DNA of 64,000 nt, taken from Proteiniborus sp. DW1. GTDB taxonomy: Bacteria; Bacillota; Clostridia; Tissierellales; Proteiniboraceae. Position numbers and translations under genes: made by a program. Positions 16,907-27,025 of the stretch are shown here, piece by piece. The first letter of the stretch is position 1, and every line of letters starts with the position of its first letter. The DNA lies in assembly GCF_900095305.1 (NCBI RefSeq), contig NZ_FMDO01000014.1, forward strand, positions 62,001 through 126,000, in the 5' to 3' direction. The notes beneath the pieces are model-generated. The model worked only from the letters and a program-made list of their open reading frames with translations, was not told where the DNA came from and ran no database searches.

Positions 16907-17832
16907 TGATCAGAATAGAGAATTTAACTAAACAATATGGAAAATTCACAGCAGTAGACAATCTTTCCCTTGAAATTAAAGAAGGTGAAATATTTGGATT
17001 TGTAGGACCTAATGGAGCAGGTAAAACTACAACACTTAAGATGATATCTACTCTGTTAAAACCTACTTCTGGCAATATCTTTATTGATGATTTAGATGTA
17101 TCTAAGAACATTAAAGAAGCTAGAAACAGTATAGGCTATATGCCTGATTTCTTTGGAGTCTATGATAATCTAAAGGTAGATGAATATTTGGAGTTTTATG
17201 CTGATATAGCAGACTTAAATAAAATAGAGAGAAAAAAAATCCTAGGAGAGTTACTAGAACTAGTAGATTTATCTCATAAGGTAGATGCATATGTAGACTC
17301 ATTATCTAGAGGTATGAAGCAAAGACTCTGTCTTGCAAGAAGCCTTATACACAATCCTAGATTTCTAATACTAGATGAGCCAGCATCAGGTATGGACCCT
17401 AGGGCTAGAGTTCAAATGAAGGATATACTGAGAGAGCTTAAGAGAATGGGTAAAACAATCTTAATAAGCTCCCATATTTTGCCAGAGTTGGCAGAGCTGT
17501 GTACTAGCATTGGTATAATCGAAAGAGGAAAAGTGGTTATAAGCGGTACTGTTGATGAAATAATGAAAAAAGTTAGCGGCACAAATGGGGTGCGTATAAA
17601 AGTATTAGGTAATGTTGAAAAGGCTATTAATCTTTTAATGGAAGATCCTTTAGTTTCAGATATTTACGATAATGATAACATTATCGAGTTTGGATTTAGC
17701 GGTAATGAAGAAGATATGTCTAGTATCATCAAGAAGTTTGTATTAGAGGAAATACCCTTAGCATCATTCAATCCACTTCAAAGCAACCTTGAAGAAATAT
17801 TTATGCAGGTTACGAAAGGAGATGTGGAATAA
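16906..17832 (+). CDS. ABC transporter ATP-binding protein
   Basis: A 308-residue ABC-2 type ATPase. Walker A is GPNGAGKTT at residues 34-42, the signature is LSRGMKQR near 134, Walker B FLILDEPASGMDP near 152 and the H-loop SSHIL near 190. The DEPASGMDPRAR form and a C-terminal regulatory extension (to 308) are typical of exporters such as GldA/DrrA. Its start overlaps the stop of the exported protein and its stop overlaps the permease start, so translation is coupled. The substrate is unknown; operon context suggests a cell envelope role. Confidence 0.92.
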   Translation: MIRIENLTKQYGKFTAVDNLSLEIKEGEIFGFVGPNGAGKTTTLKMISTLLKPTSGNIFIDDLDVSKNIKEARNSIGYMPDFFGVYDNLKVDEYLEFYADIADLNKIERKKILGELLELVDLSHKVDAYVDSLSRGMKQRLCLARSLIHNPRFLILDEPASGMDPRARVQMKDILRELKRMGKTILISSHILPELAELCTSIGIIERGKVVISGTVDEIMKKVSGTNGVRIKVLGNVEKAINLLMEDPLVSDIYDNDNIIEFGFSGNEEDMSSIIKKFVLEEIPLASFNPLQSNLEEIFMQVTKGDVE

Positions 17833-18713
17833 TGAATCCAGTTTTAAAGAAGGAATTAAAGACAAGAATGAGGACCTGGAGAACACCACTAATGATTTCT
17901 CTCTATGTACTTGTGCTATCACTACTTGTATTGCTTGTGTTTGTAGACGTGATTTTTTCATACAATAGCTCTAGAGGTATGAGATTAGATAATGTTAGAG
18001 ATATGTTCTTTGTATTTACAATATTTCAGCTACTACTCCTTATATTTATAGTACCTGCAACTACGGCAGGAAGTATTTCTGGAGAAAGGGAGCGTAGTAC
18101 TCTTGAGTTATTAATCTGTACTAAAATGTCAAGTTTTTCAATAATATTAGGTAAATTATTTTCTTCCCTTGCTGAAGTAATTGTGCTACTGGTTGCTTCT
18201 ATACCTGTAATGAGCACATTCTTCATATTTGGAGGTGTTTCCCCAGGAAATATAATTCTTATATTTGGGTTTTATTTTGTAACAGCAATACTCTTTGGAA
18301 GTATAGGTATATTTATGTCCGCATTTTTTAAGAAGACTTCTTCTTCAACAGTAGCAAGCTATGTAGTGGCTTTATTTTTGCTAGGAGGAACTTTCTTTAT
18401 AGTTTTACTGACTAGAGCATTGTTTTATTTACCACGAGGACTATCTATTACACAGACTTTTCCTATAATTTTATATGCCAATCCGCTTAGTGGTCTTGGT
18501 TCTATACTATTTAAGATGATGGGGGAAGATATATTAAGTGGGTTTATAGGAAGAGGCTCTAGCAATAGCCCTTTGTTGCCACTTTATATTAATCTAGGTT
18601 TTGATTTGGTTTTATCAGCTATACTATTGTATTTATCAGCATTAAAGATAAATCCTATGACAAAGCTTGGAGGAAAAATAAAAAGAAAGAGAACTACTAA
18701 AAAATCTAAATAA
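17832..18713 (+). CDS. ABC-2 type transporter permease
   Basis: A 293-residue permease with six predicted membrane helices and an N-terminal cytoplasmic segment (NPVLKKELKTRMRTWRTP) characteristic of ABC-2 permeases. The conserved GSISGERERSTLELL segment, the ATPase-coupling helix of this family, is seen near residue 77. The C terminus is very basic (KRKRTTKKSK). It pairs with the preceding ATPase as a likely homodimeric export channel. Confidence 0.88.
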   Translation: MNPVLKKELKTRMRTWRTPLMISLYVLVLSLLVLLVFVDVIFSYNSSRGMRLDNVRDMFFVFTIFQLLLLIFIVPATTAGSISGERERSTLELLICTKMSSFSIILGKLFSSLAEVIVLLVASIPVMSTFFIFGGVSPGNIILIFGFYFVTAILFGSIGIFMSAFFKKTSSSTVASYVVALFLLGGTFFIVLLTRALFYLPRGLSITQTFPIILYANPLSGLGSILFKMMGEDILSGFIGRGSSNSPLLPLYINLGFDLVLSAILLYLSALKINPMTKLGGKIKRKRTTKKSK

Positions 18714-18725
18714 GGATTGATTACT

Positions 18726-20354
18726 ATGCTTGATAAGAGGTTAATAGAGCTTTTAAGGCCTTTAAGGATTAGATTTTACTTTAGCAAACTAATAATATAT
18801 TTACTATACTCACTGTTGGGATTTTCTACAGCCTTATTAATATTAATGATATTATCTAAAATAATTCCAGTTACATTTATATGGATAAAGATAATCATTG
18901 CTTTAGTTGTATCCTTATTCCTAGGGCTTATCTGGTCAATATATAAGTTTCCTTCTTACTATGATACTGCAAGGCTAGTAGATGAATTTGGATTGAAAGA
19001 GAGGATTATCACAGCATTAGAGCTTAGGGGCAATGATTCAAAGTTAGCAGAATTACAAAAAAAAGATGCTGTTGATAATCTAGCTAGTGAGGAAATAAAG
19101 AAAAAGATTCTTATTAAACCTTCAATGAAAATAGCCATATTGACAATGGTTTTGGTTTTTTCCTCAATTATTGTTGGATTTATAAATACCCCTTCCAATG
19201 AAAAGGCACTTATTAAAGAAAAAAACAAGCAGATTATAAAGAGCGAAATAGACAAGATTAAAAAGGTAGAAAAAGATCTGAAAGAGGAAAAGCATCTTAC
19301 AGCAGAAGAGAAAAAACAGATAGAAAATGTACTAAAGGAATTAAAGAAGAAATTGGATAGCTCTGATAATATGAAAGATATTCAAAAGGAAGCATTAAAG
19401 GCAAAAAAAGAGCTTAAGGAAATAGAAGAAAAAATACGCCAAGAAAAATTAGAGGAAATAGCGAAAAAGCTTTCTAATAAGGAACTTACTAAGGAACTTG
19501 CAGAGAATTTAAAGAACAAAGATGCAGAGAAAATAGCAGATAGTATTAATAAAATGGCAGATCAGCTAAAAAACATGAATAAAGAAGAACTAGAAAATCT
19601 AGCAAAGGACATGGAAGATTTAGCTGAACAGCTAAAGAATAATCCTGAGCTTAGTGATGCATTTAATCAAATAGCAGAAGCTTTATCTCAAAATATAGAG
19701 GGCAATTTAGAGAATGCTAATCTAGCAAATAGCCTAAATAATTTGTCAGAGACTCTATCTAGACTAATGAGTGATTCTCGAGTTTCAGGAGCCATATCAC
19801 AGCTAAATGAATCCCTAGACAAATTAAGTTCCACTGTTCAAAATTTCCAAGGAAATAATGGTTCAAATGGGCAGTCAAACTCTCCTGGCAATCAAGGTGC
19901 CAACCAGGGAAATGGCGGGCAAGGTCAAGGCAATGGTCAGGGTTCAGGAAATGGTCAAGGCTCTGGAAGTGGTCAGGGTCAAGGACAAGGGACAGGTGGA
20001 GGAGCAGGAGAAGGCTCATCACAAGGAAATGAAAATTCATCTGGTAGTAGCAGTTCAGGGCAAGGCGGTAAAAAAGAAGGCTCTGAAAAAGAAGTCAAAG
20101 AATATGAGAGCATATTCACTCCTAAAAACCTAGGAGGAGAAGGTGAACAAACCCAAGTTCATAGTAGTATAAACGATTCAGGAGATAAAGATGTCATCCA
20201 AGTAAAGAAATTTGGAGACATGAAAGGCCAGTCTATGCCTTATAATGAAGTATTAAACGCTTATAAGCAAAATGCATACAAAAGACTAGACAATGAAGAA
20301 ATCCCTCCTAATATGAAGGAGATAATACGTAAATATTTCAGTGATTTAGAATAG
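18726..20354 (+). CDS. membrane-anchored coiled-coil protein with Gln/Gly/Ser-rich linker
   Basis: A 542-residue protein. Two membrane helices lie near residues 15-75 and a third near 135-155. Residues about 165-370 are strongly charged heptad-like helices (KEEKHLTAEEKKQIENVLKE pattern). Residues about 378-455 are a GQGNGQGSG-type low-complexity linker. A conserved-looking tail follows (KKFGDMKGQSMPYNEVL...YKRLDNEEIPP). The layout resembles the DUF4175-type proteins found in MoxR/BatA operons of other bacteria. I choose ATG 18726 (AAGGA at 18712-18716) over TTG 18717. It likely scaffolds the vWA proteins; that is inference. Confidence 0.7.
   Translation: MLDKRLIELLRPLRIRFYFSKLIIYLLYSLLGFSTALLILMILSKIIPVTFIWIKIIIALVVSLFLGLIWSIYKFPSYYDTARLVDEFGLKERIITALELRGNDSKLAELQKKDAVDNLASEEIKKKILIKPSMKIAILTMVLVFSSIIVGFINTPSNEKALIKEKNKQIIKSEIDKIKKVEKDLKEEKHLTAEEKKQIENVLKELKKKLDSSDNMKDIQKEALKAKKELKEIEEKIRQEKLEEIAKKLSNKELTKELAENLKNKDAEKIADSINKMADQLKNMNKEELENLAKDMEDLAEQLKNNPELSDAFNQIAEALSQNIEGNLENANLANSLNNLSETLSRLMSDSRVSGAISQLNESLDKLSSTVQNFQGNNGSNGQSNSPGNQGANQGNGGQGQGNGQGSGNGQGSGSGQGQGQGTGGGAGEGSSQGNENSSGSSSSGQGGKKEGSEKEVKEYESIFTPKNLGGEGEQTQVHSSINDSGDKDVIQVKKFGDMKGQSMPYNEVLNAYKQNAYKRLDNEEIPPNMKEIIRKYFSDLE
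19855..20080 (+). repeat. Gln/Gly/Ser-rich low-complexity repeat inside a gene
   Basis: Degenerate short repeats such as GGTCAAGGC and GGNCAGGG encode NGQGSG-type units. The base composition is richer in G than the surroundings, and an antisense frame remains open across it by chance. Length variation by slippage is likely. Confidence 0.75.
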
Positions 20355-20365
20355 AGGTGTAATAT

Positions 20366-21349
20366 ATGGAAATAACAGAAAAAGATTTATTAAGCTTTAG
20401 AGAACAAACAGATAAAATCAAAAACGAAATAGGAAAAGCCATAATAGGTCAAAAAGATATTATAGAACAAGTTTTAATTGCAATTCTATGCGAAGGAAAT
20501 GTACTCCTAGAAGGAGTACCAGGACTAGGTAAAACTCAGCTAGTAAAAACCATAGGTAAAGTTTTAGACTTAGAATTTTCTAGAATTCAATTTACACCAG
20601 ATTTGATGCCAGCAGATGTAGTAGGTACAAACATAATTACACAAGACGAAAAAGGTGCAAGCAAATTTATATTTCAAAAAGGACCTATTTTTAGTAATAT
20701 AGTCCTTGCAGACGAAATAAATAGGGCAACACCAAAAACTCAAAGTGCCATGTTAGAGGCAATGCAGGAAAAGACAGTTACAGTAGGTAACACCACTTAT
20801 ACAATGAGCAAGCCTTTTTTCGTATTAGCTACACAAAATCCTATTGAAATGGAAGGAACATATCCATTACCAGAGGCACAAATGGATAGATTTATATTCA
20901 AGCTATATGTAGAATTTCCAAAACTAGAGGAGCTTAGCCAAATAGTAAGTATCACTACATCTGTAGGTGAAGGTGAGCTTAATAAAGTAAGTAGTGGCGA
21001 AGAACTAATAAAAATGACAAACATAGCCAAAGAAGTACCTATAGCTAAGCCAGTTATGGAATACGCCATGAAGCTGATACTTGCTACACATCCAGAGGAT
21101 GTATCAAGCCCAGACATAACAAGGAAATATGTCAGATATGGATCAAGTCCAAGAGGAGCTCAGGCTATTATTAAAGCTGCAAGAGTAAAGGCTCTGATGG
21201 AAGGCAGATATAATGTATCCTTTGATGACATTAACTATGCTGCTTATCCAGTATTAAGACACAGAGTATTACTTAACTTTGAAGCAGTATCAGATAATAT
21301 AAGTAGTGAAGATATTATAAAACAAATAATCGAAGGACTGAGAAAATAA
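20366..21349 (+). CDS. MoxR family AAA+ ATPase
   Basis: A 327-residue MoxR-type AAA+ protein. Walker A is GVPGLGKT at residues 50-57; Walker B is NIVLADEINRA near 112; sensor 1 is FFVLATQNPIEMEGTYPLPE near 152; sensor 2 is YGSSPRGAQA near 256. MoxR proteins act as chaperones that load metals or assemble complexes with vWA-domain partners. Here DUF58 and two vWA proteins follow directly, the classical arrangement. It starts 11 bases after the coiled-coil gene. Confidence 0.93.
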   Translation: MEITEKDLLSFREQTDKIKNEIGKAIIGQKDIIEQVLIAILCEGNVLLEGVPGLGKTQLVKTIGKVLDLEFSRIQFTPDLMPADVVGTNIITQDEKGASKFIFQKGPIFSNIVLADEINRATPKTQSAMLEAMQEKTVTVGNTTYTMSKPFFVLATQNPIEMEGTYPLPEAQMDRFIFKLYVEFPKLEELSQIVSITTSVGEGELNKVSSGEELIKMTNIAKEVPIAKPVMEYAMKLILATHPEDVSSPDITRKYVRYGSSPRGAQAIIKAARVKALMEGRYNVSFDDINYAAYPVLRHRVLLNFEAVSDNISSEDIIKQIIEGLRK

Positions 21350-21361
21350 AGGATTGATATT

Positions 21362-22231
21362 ATGGAGCAAAAACTGATAGATAGCAACTTGTTGAAGAAG
21401 CTAGAATCTTTAAAATTAAATACTACGATTACACTAAACCAAGGTTATGGTGGAGGGAGAAAATCTAAAAGCAAAGGCTCATCAGTGGAGTTTTCTGATT
21501 TTAGAGAATATGTTTCAGGTGATGATTTTAGAAAAATCGACTGGAATGCATATGGCAGATTCAAAAAGCTTTTTATCAAGCTGTTTATGGAGGAAAGAGA
21601 GGCAAATATAAATATTTTCATAGATACATCTAAGTCTATGGACTTTGGAAATCCTAAAAAGGCTACATTGGCAAAGCAATTAGCCTTAGTTTTTGGGTAC
21701 CTAAGCTTAGCAAATATGGACAGAGTTAATATCTATACTTATGGAAATAAAAAGCTAGAAGCCTTGGAGCAATTAAATGGAAAAAACAATATCCATAGAC
21801 TAGCTTCTTACTTAGACAATATAGTCTTTGATAAATCAGAGGACTTTTTTCAATATATAAAAACAAGAACATATAAGAGAGGTATTTCAATAATAATATC
21901 GGATATATTTTCTGACAACTTTCAAGACGCAGTTAAATACCTTGCATTTATGAATCAGAGTATAGTAGTGCTGAACCTATTATCTATGGAAGAAATCAAT
22001 CCTGTCTACTCAGGAGATATTAGACTAATAGATAGTGAAACAGAGGAAGGAAAGGATATATCTATGACCCAATCTGTTCTAAAATCATATAAGAAAACAT
22101 TCAAGAATTTTATAAATAGAAATAAAGAAATATGCAGAAAGTTTAGCTGCCAATATACCCTTGTTTCCAACGAGCTTCCAATAGAATCTATAGTTTTTGA
22201 TAACCTAACTAATGTAGGGATTTTGAGGTGA
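21362..22231 (+). CDS. DUF58 domain protein
   Basis: A 289-residue protein with the DUF58 hallmark: FSDFREYVSGDDFRKIDW followed by NAYGRFKKLFIKLFMEERE, then a vWA-like strand NINIFIDTSKSMDFG (the DxSxS metal site DTSKS). DUF58 proteins always accompany MoxR in such operons and have a degenerate vWA fold. No membrane helices are seen, unlike many longer DUF58 proteins. It is translationally close to the MoxR gene (12 bases) and to the next (4 bases). Confidence 0.88.
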   Translation: MEQKLIDSNLLKKLESLKLNTTITLNQGYGGGRKSKSKGSSVEFSDFREYVSGDDFRKIDWNAYGRFKKLFIKLFMEEREANINIFIDTSKSMDFGNPKKATLAKQLALVFGYLSLANMDRVNIYTYGNKKLEALEQLNGKNNIHRLASYLDNIVFDKSEDFFQYIKTRTYKRGISIIISDIFSDNFQDAVKYLAFMNQSIVVLNLLSMEEINPVYSGDIRLIDSETEEGKDISMTQSVLKSYKKTFKNFINRNKEICRKFSCQYTLVSNELPIESIVFDNLTNVGILR

Positions 22232-22235
22232 TAAA

Positions 22236-24029
22236 ATGAGCTTTTACTCTCCACTTTTCTTTTTATTTTTTATTGGACTTATTCCAATTATAATAATGTA
22301 TTTACTGAAAAAACAACATACAGATATAATTATTTCTAGCAATTATCTATGGGAGAAGGCTCTAAAGGATGTGGAAGCCAATAGACCATGGCAGAGGTTA
22401 AGAAAAAACCTTCTGCTTATTTTACAGTTACTCATATTTTCTCTAATAGTATTATCATTGGCAAAGCCATATATTTTTTCATCAAACACAAGCAGTGGAA
22501 ATACTATTATAGTTCTTGATACATCCATGAGTATGCAAGGAAGCTCAGGTGAAACCACTAGATTTGATATTGCAAAAAAAGAAATAGAAAAGATAGTAGA
22601 TAATCTCAAGCCAGATACATCCATTACTATTATTGCTATGGATATGTCGCCAAATATACTAATAAATAATACGGACAACAAAGAACTTGCTAAAAGTCAA
22701 CTAGCTTCTATTAAGCCAACTAACTCAAAAGACAATATACAGGAAACCCTATCATTGTTAAATGCAATGACAAAAGATATGGATAACTATTCAATTCTTT
22801 TTTACACAGATAAGTGGATTGAAACAGATATAGACAAACTAATTATAAACTATATTGATGGAGAGCATAGAAATGTAGCCATAGAGAACATTTCCCATTC
22901 ATTAGATTCTAGTGGAATAACTGCTCTTACAACAGTTACTAATTATTCTAATGAGGATATGAGCTTTGATGTATCCTTATATGTGGATGATAGCTTATAT
23001 GATGTAAAAGAAACTAGCCTTTTGCCTGGGGAAAGCTCAAGTATTTATTGGCAGAATATCAATCCAAGTGCAAGAATACTGAGAGCAGAAATAGATATAG
23101 AAGATAGTTTGATGGTTGACAATGTAAGGCACCATATCATAAATACAGACTCTGTAAAAAAGATTCTTTTGGCTACAAAGGGAAATGTATTCTTGGAGAA
23201 GGCAATTAGTCTAAATAACAATATTGAACTGTATAAGACAAATGAAATCAGTGAGAGTATCAGTGGTTATGAACTATATGTATTTGATGGAATAGTACCA
23301 GATAAACTTCCTAAGGATGGAAGTGTTATAATGATAGCTCAAACTAATAGTGAATTTTTTAAGGATGCAAGTGTAGATTCAGGAGAGATGAAGGCCTTAA
23401 ATGATGAGCTTTTTAGATACGTAAGCCTAGACTTTTCAATAGGTAAAACAAAATTTATTGCGGATTCTGGATGGATAGAACCAGTGCTACTTATAAATGA
23501 TAATCCTGTAATTGCAAAGGGCAAAAGAGATAATCAGAAGTTTATTCTAATAGGTTTTGACTTTCATGATAGTGATTTTCCTCTACAAGTAGATTTTCCT
23601 ATTTTTATACAAAACATGCTTGAACATTCCTTAAATATGAGTAATCAGGAACAGATAGCTGTTTTATCAGGAGAAAGCCTAAACCTAGATACTTTACCTA
23701 ATAGTAAGGAAATAAGCGTCATCAAACCAGATGGTCAAAAAGAAAAGCTTGGTCCACCATTTCCGCTAGCACCATTTACTGACACAAAAGAAATAGGAGT
23801 ATATACAATTGAGCAAAAATTAGACAATAGCACAGTTAACAGCTATTTCGTGTCTAATGTGGATACACACAATGAATCAAAATATGAAGTAGTATCTAAT
23901 GATCTACGAGAACAGATTATTGAAAGACAAAGCAAAGTAAAAGGCGAGAAAAACATAGGGAATATCTTGCTCTTAATAGCTATTTTACTATTTGCAGTTG
24001 AATGGGTGGTGTATAATCGTGGCAATTAA
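22236..24029 (+). CDS. BatA/BatB-like vWA membrane protein
   Basis: A 597-residue protein with the BatA N-terminal domain: two membrane helices near residues 5-25 and 58-78, joined by a segment NYLWEKALKDVEANRPWQR that is typical of pfam BatA. A vWA domain follows with MIDAS motif VLDTSMSM near 91-98. A long extracytoplasmic beta region comes next, and a final helix near 575-592 returns to the membrane. The vWA fold binds protein partners via a divalent metal. The protein overlaps the next gene by 11 bases. Confidence 0.85.
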   Translation: MSFYSPLFFLFFIGLIPIIIMYLLKKQHTDIIISSNYLWEKALKDVEANRPWQRLRKNLLLILQLLIFSLIVLSLAKPYIFSSNTSSGNTIIVLDTSMSMQGSSGETTRFDIAKKEIEKIVDNLKPDTSITIIAMDMSPNILINNTDNKELAKSQLASIKPTNSKDNIQETLSLLNAMTKDMDNYSILFYTDKWIETDIDKLIINYIDGEHRNVAIENISHSLDSSGITALTTVTNYSNEDMSFDVSLYVDDSLYDVKETSLLPGESSSIYWQNINPSARILRAEIDIEDSLMVDNVRHHIINTDSVKKILLATKGNVFLEKAISLNNNIELYKTNEISESISGYELYVFDGIVPDKLPKDGSVIMIAQTNSEFFKDASVDSGEMKALNDELFRYVSLDFSIGKTKFIADSGWIEPVLLINDNPVIAKGKRDNQKFILIGFDFHDSDFPLQVDFPIFIQNMLEHSLNMSNQEQIAVLSGESLNLDTLPNSKEISVIKPDGQKEKLGPPFPLAPFTDTKEIGVYTIEQKLDNSTVNSYFVSNVDTHNESKYEVVSNDLREQIIERQSKVKGEKNIGNILLLIAILLFAVEWVVYNRGN

Positions 24030-26835
24030 TTTCAGCACTCCATTAGCTTTATTATTGCTACCACTAATGCTGGTTTTATTTTTCTATTTTAGAAATGCAT
24101 TAAAATCAATGAATCGAGAAAGAGCTAGGACAATATTGATAGTGCGAAGCATTATAGCGATTTTGCTTATTTTAGCTTTAGCTGGTATGAATATTAGGAC
24201 TTTTGTGGATACTACTGCCACTATATTTGCAGTAGACTTATCTGATAGCACTAGAAATTCACAAGGACATTTTAAAGAATTCATTGAAGAAGCCTTGAAG
24301 AATACAACAAAAAAAGACAAAGTAGGAATTATTACCTTTGGACAAAATGGGGAGGTAGAACTGCCTCTTAGAGATGATATTAAAACTATAGAGTTTCAGA
24401 CTAGACCAGGAGCAGGGCTTTCTAATATAGAAAAGGGGCTAAAGATAGCCCAGACACTCTTACCATCAGATAGTATGAAGAGAATAGTCTTGCTTACTGA
24501 TGGAGAGGAGAATATAGGAGACAGCTCAAAAGAAGCGTCTTTGATTAATCAGAAGGATATTGATTTAAAAATATATAGTATTGAGAAAAATGTAGGTGAA
24601 GATGTTCAGCTAAATGGAATAGATATCCCTAGCAGACTATATGAAAATCAAGAGTTTGACATAGTCATAGACATTTATAGTAATGTAAAGACTAAAGGAA
24701 AGCTTACACTTTATTCAGATGATGTATTATCAGGTGAAAAAGAAATAAACATTGAAAAAGGAAACAATAAGTTTGTATTTTCAGATGTAGCACAAGGCTC
24801 TGGATTCAAGACATATAAGGCTGTCATATCATCTAAAGATGATACTGTCATTCATAACAATGAGTACTCTACCTATACTGATATAAAGGGGATACCAAGA
24901 GTATTATTAATTGATGGAGAAAGTCAGCAAGGAAGAGAGCTTAACAAAATTCTTACTGCTTCAGGCATAGATGTAAGATATATAAAAGATAGAGAAGCCC
25001 CTAGAACCTTGTCTGAACTTGCTTCACATAGCTCTATAATCATGAGTGATGTGTCTCTTGAAAATGTAGAAATAGAATTTTTAAACTCACTAAAAAGCTA
25101 TGTAAGAGATTTTGGTGGAGGGTTAGTAGTAGCAGGAGGAGAAAATAGCTTTGCTTTAGGAGGATACTACAAGACCCCCTTAGAAGAAATACTTCCTGTA
25201 GATATGGAAATGAAGGTAAAAGGGGAAGTACCTAGTTTGGGTCTTATGCTAGTAATAGATAAGTCTGGAAGTATGGATAGTGGACAATATGGCATAAACA
25301 AAATGGAAATAGCAAAGGAAGCAGCTATAAAGGCAGTAAATTCACTTAAACCAAAGGATAAGATTGGGGTTATTGCTTTTGATGGAGCTGTTCAATGGGT
25401 AGTTAAATTATCGCCAACTGATGACGAAGAAAAGATAAAATCAGCCATAGGAACTATTAGGGCAGGGGGAGGAACTAGTATACTTCCTGCACTAGATGAA
25501 GCATATAAGGCATTAAAGGATGCAGACACTAAACTAAAGCATATCATCCTACTTACTGATGGTCAGGCGGAGGCAACAGGATACGAAAGCGTCATGGAAG
25601 GTATTAAAGAAGCAGGAATTACAGTATCAACAGTTGCAGTTGGAGCAGATTCAGATACTAGTCTACTTGAGTGGATTGCTAACAGTGGTAAGGGTAGGTA
25701 TTATTTTGCAGATGAGTTTTCATCAATACCTCAGATATTTACTAAAGAGACGTTCCTAGCTTCAAAGTCCTATATTAATAATGAAACATTTACTCCGACT
25801 ATTACTTACTTACATGATATTATTAGTCCTTTTGCTGAAGGAATACCAAGTCTTGATGGATATATTGGAGCATCTAGCAAAGACAGAGCTACTACAATTC
25901 TTACCAGTGACAAAGGAGATCCTATACTTGTAGAATGGCAATATGGTCTAGGAAGAAGTGTGGCTTGGACTTCAGATTTAAATGGAGGTTGGAGCTCAAA
26001 GTATCTAAATACTGAGGTAGGAGTCGATTTTATAAAGAACATGATAGAATGGACTTTTCCTAGGGCATCTAGTAAGAACATTGCCTTTGAGTCTATTAAC
26101 AATGGTGACGAAGAAGAGATTATAGTAACTAATATTGATGGCTTTGAAGAAGGATTATCGACAAAGGCAACAATAATAAAACCAAATCTAGAAAGCTATG
26201 ATATAGAATTGTCTCCTTCTAGACCAGGAGAGTTTAGAGGAGTTTTTCCAGTGACTGACAAGGGAGTGTATATAGTTAAGATTAATCAATATAAGGATGG
26301 AGAAGTAGTCAATACATCTAATTATGCGGTTACCTCAAACTATTCAAAGGAGTATGACATAACTGCTACCAATAATAGGTTAGAGTTAGTAAAAAATAAA
26401 TCAGCTGGTAAATTCATTACAAAACCAGATGAAGTATTTACAGATGATTTAAATCGAGTATTCGGTATTAGGGAGTTGTACCCTATACTTCTTTCAATAG
26501 CATTACTACTATTTATTTTTGATATTGCTATAAGAAGATTGAGTCTAGTAAGTTTTGCTTTTAGACATAAAAAGATTAGTGTCCTAGATACTACTAATAA
26601 AAAGCCTAGTGGCGATAAAGTTAATCAAATAAAAGAAAAGAATAGAGGCCAAATGAATAGGTCATCTACAGAATCCCACTTAGGTAATATTAATGAAGAA
26701 GTTAATGAAGAGAAGCAAAACCCTATTGCAGGCAAAGAAACAGGAGAAACTAAGGAAAAGCCAACTGATAATTCAACAAATCAAGGTCTTGATATGTCAA
26801 GATTACTTAAAGCTAAGGATAAGAAAAGGAGATAA
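24019..26835 (+). CDS. large double-vWA / GATase-like membrane protein
   Basis: A 938-residue protein with start GTG 24019 (AINFSTPLALLLLPLML), overlapping the preceding stop. N-terminal helices lie near 8-25 and 40-58. Two vWA domains are seen: one near 70-240 (AVDLSDSTRN) and one near 410-590 (VIDKSGSMDSG, a good MIDAS). Between them, GGGLVVAGGENSFALGGYYKTP near 365-385 is a GATase_7-like element. A C-terminal helix near 818-838 is followed by a charged 95-residue cytoplasmic tail. It closes the MoxR operon with a terminator at 26843. Large vWA proteins of this type presumably form the extracytoplasmic end of the complex. Confidence 0.85.
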   Translation: MAINFSTPLALLLLPLMLVLFFYFRNALKSMNRERARTILIVRSIIAILLILALAGMNIRTFVDTTATIFAVDLSDSTRNSQGHFKEFIEEALKNTTKKDKVGIITFGQNGEVELPLRDDIKTIEFQTRPGAGLSNIEKGLKIAQTLLPSDSMKRIVLLTDGEENIGDSSKEASLINQKDIDLKIYSIEKNVGEDVQLNGIDIPSRLYENQEFDIVIDIYSNVKTKGKLTLYSDDVLSGEKEINIEKGNNKFVFSDVAQGSGFKTYKAVISSKDDTVIHNNEYSTYTDIKGIPRVLLIDGESQQGRELNKILTASGIDVRYIKDREAPRTLSELASHSSIIMSDVSLENVEIEFLNSLKSYVRDFGGGLVVAGGENSFALGGYYKTPLEEILPVDMEMKVKGEVPSLGLMLVIDKSGSMDSGQYGINKMEIAKEAAIKAVNSLKPKDKIGVIAFDGAVQWVVKLSPTDDEEKIKSAIGTIRAGGGTSILPALDEAYKALKDADTKLKHIILLTDGQAEATGYESVMEGIKEAGITVSTVAVGADSDTSLLEWIANSGKGRYYFADEFSSIPQIFTKETFLASKSYINNETFTPTITYLHDIISPFAEGIPSLDGYIGASSKDRATTILTSDKGDPILVEWQYGLGRSVAWTSDLNGGWSSKYLNTEVGVDFIKNMIEWTFPRASSKNIAFESINNGDEEEIIVTNIDGFEEGLSTKATIIKPNLESYDIELSPSRPGEFRGVFPVTDKGVYIVKINQYKDGEVVNTSNYAVTSNYSKEYDITATNNRLELVKNKSAGKFITKPDEVFTDDLNRVFGIRELYPILLSIALLLFIFDIAIRRLSLVSFAFRHKKISVLDTTNKKPSGDKVNQIKEKNRGQMNRSSTESHLGNINEEVNEEKQNPIAGKETGETKEKPTDNSTNQGLDMSRLLKAKDKKRR

Positions 26836-26842
26836 AAATATG

Positions 26843-26885
26843 ACAGGTAATTAATTCTTATGAAATTAATTACCTGTTTATTTTG
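26843..26885 (+). terminator. Rho-independent terminator of the MoxR operon
   Basis: A perfect 14-base stem (26843-26856 with 26864-26877), a 7-base loop and a T-rich tail follow the last vWA gene. Confidence 0.88.
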
Positions 26886-27025
26886 ACTTTAGTACTTCAA
26901 ATCAGATAATTGCTATTAGAAAATTCGATTTAAGTTGAAGAAACAATAAAATAATGTAACAAATTATATGAATATTAATATTATGATAGCATAATGGATT
27001 TCATTAAAATAAATGGAGGGGCATT

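Noticed and set aside
19759-20040. Minus-strand open frame of 93 codons
   Set aside because: It lies over the Gln/Gly repeat region of a well-supported gene; the periodic sequence keeps the antisense frame open by chance and there is no ribosome site.
25806-26102. Minus-strand frame of 98 codons in the large vWA gene
   Set aside because: Shadow of a strongly supported gene; no ribosome site.
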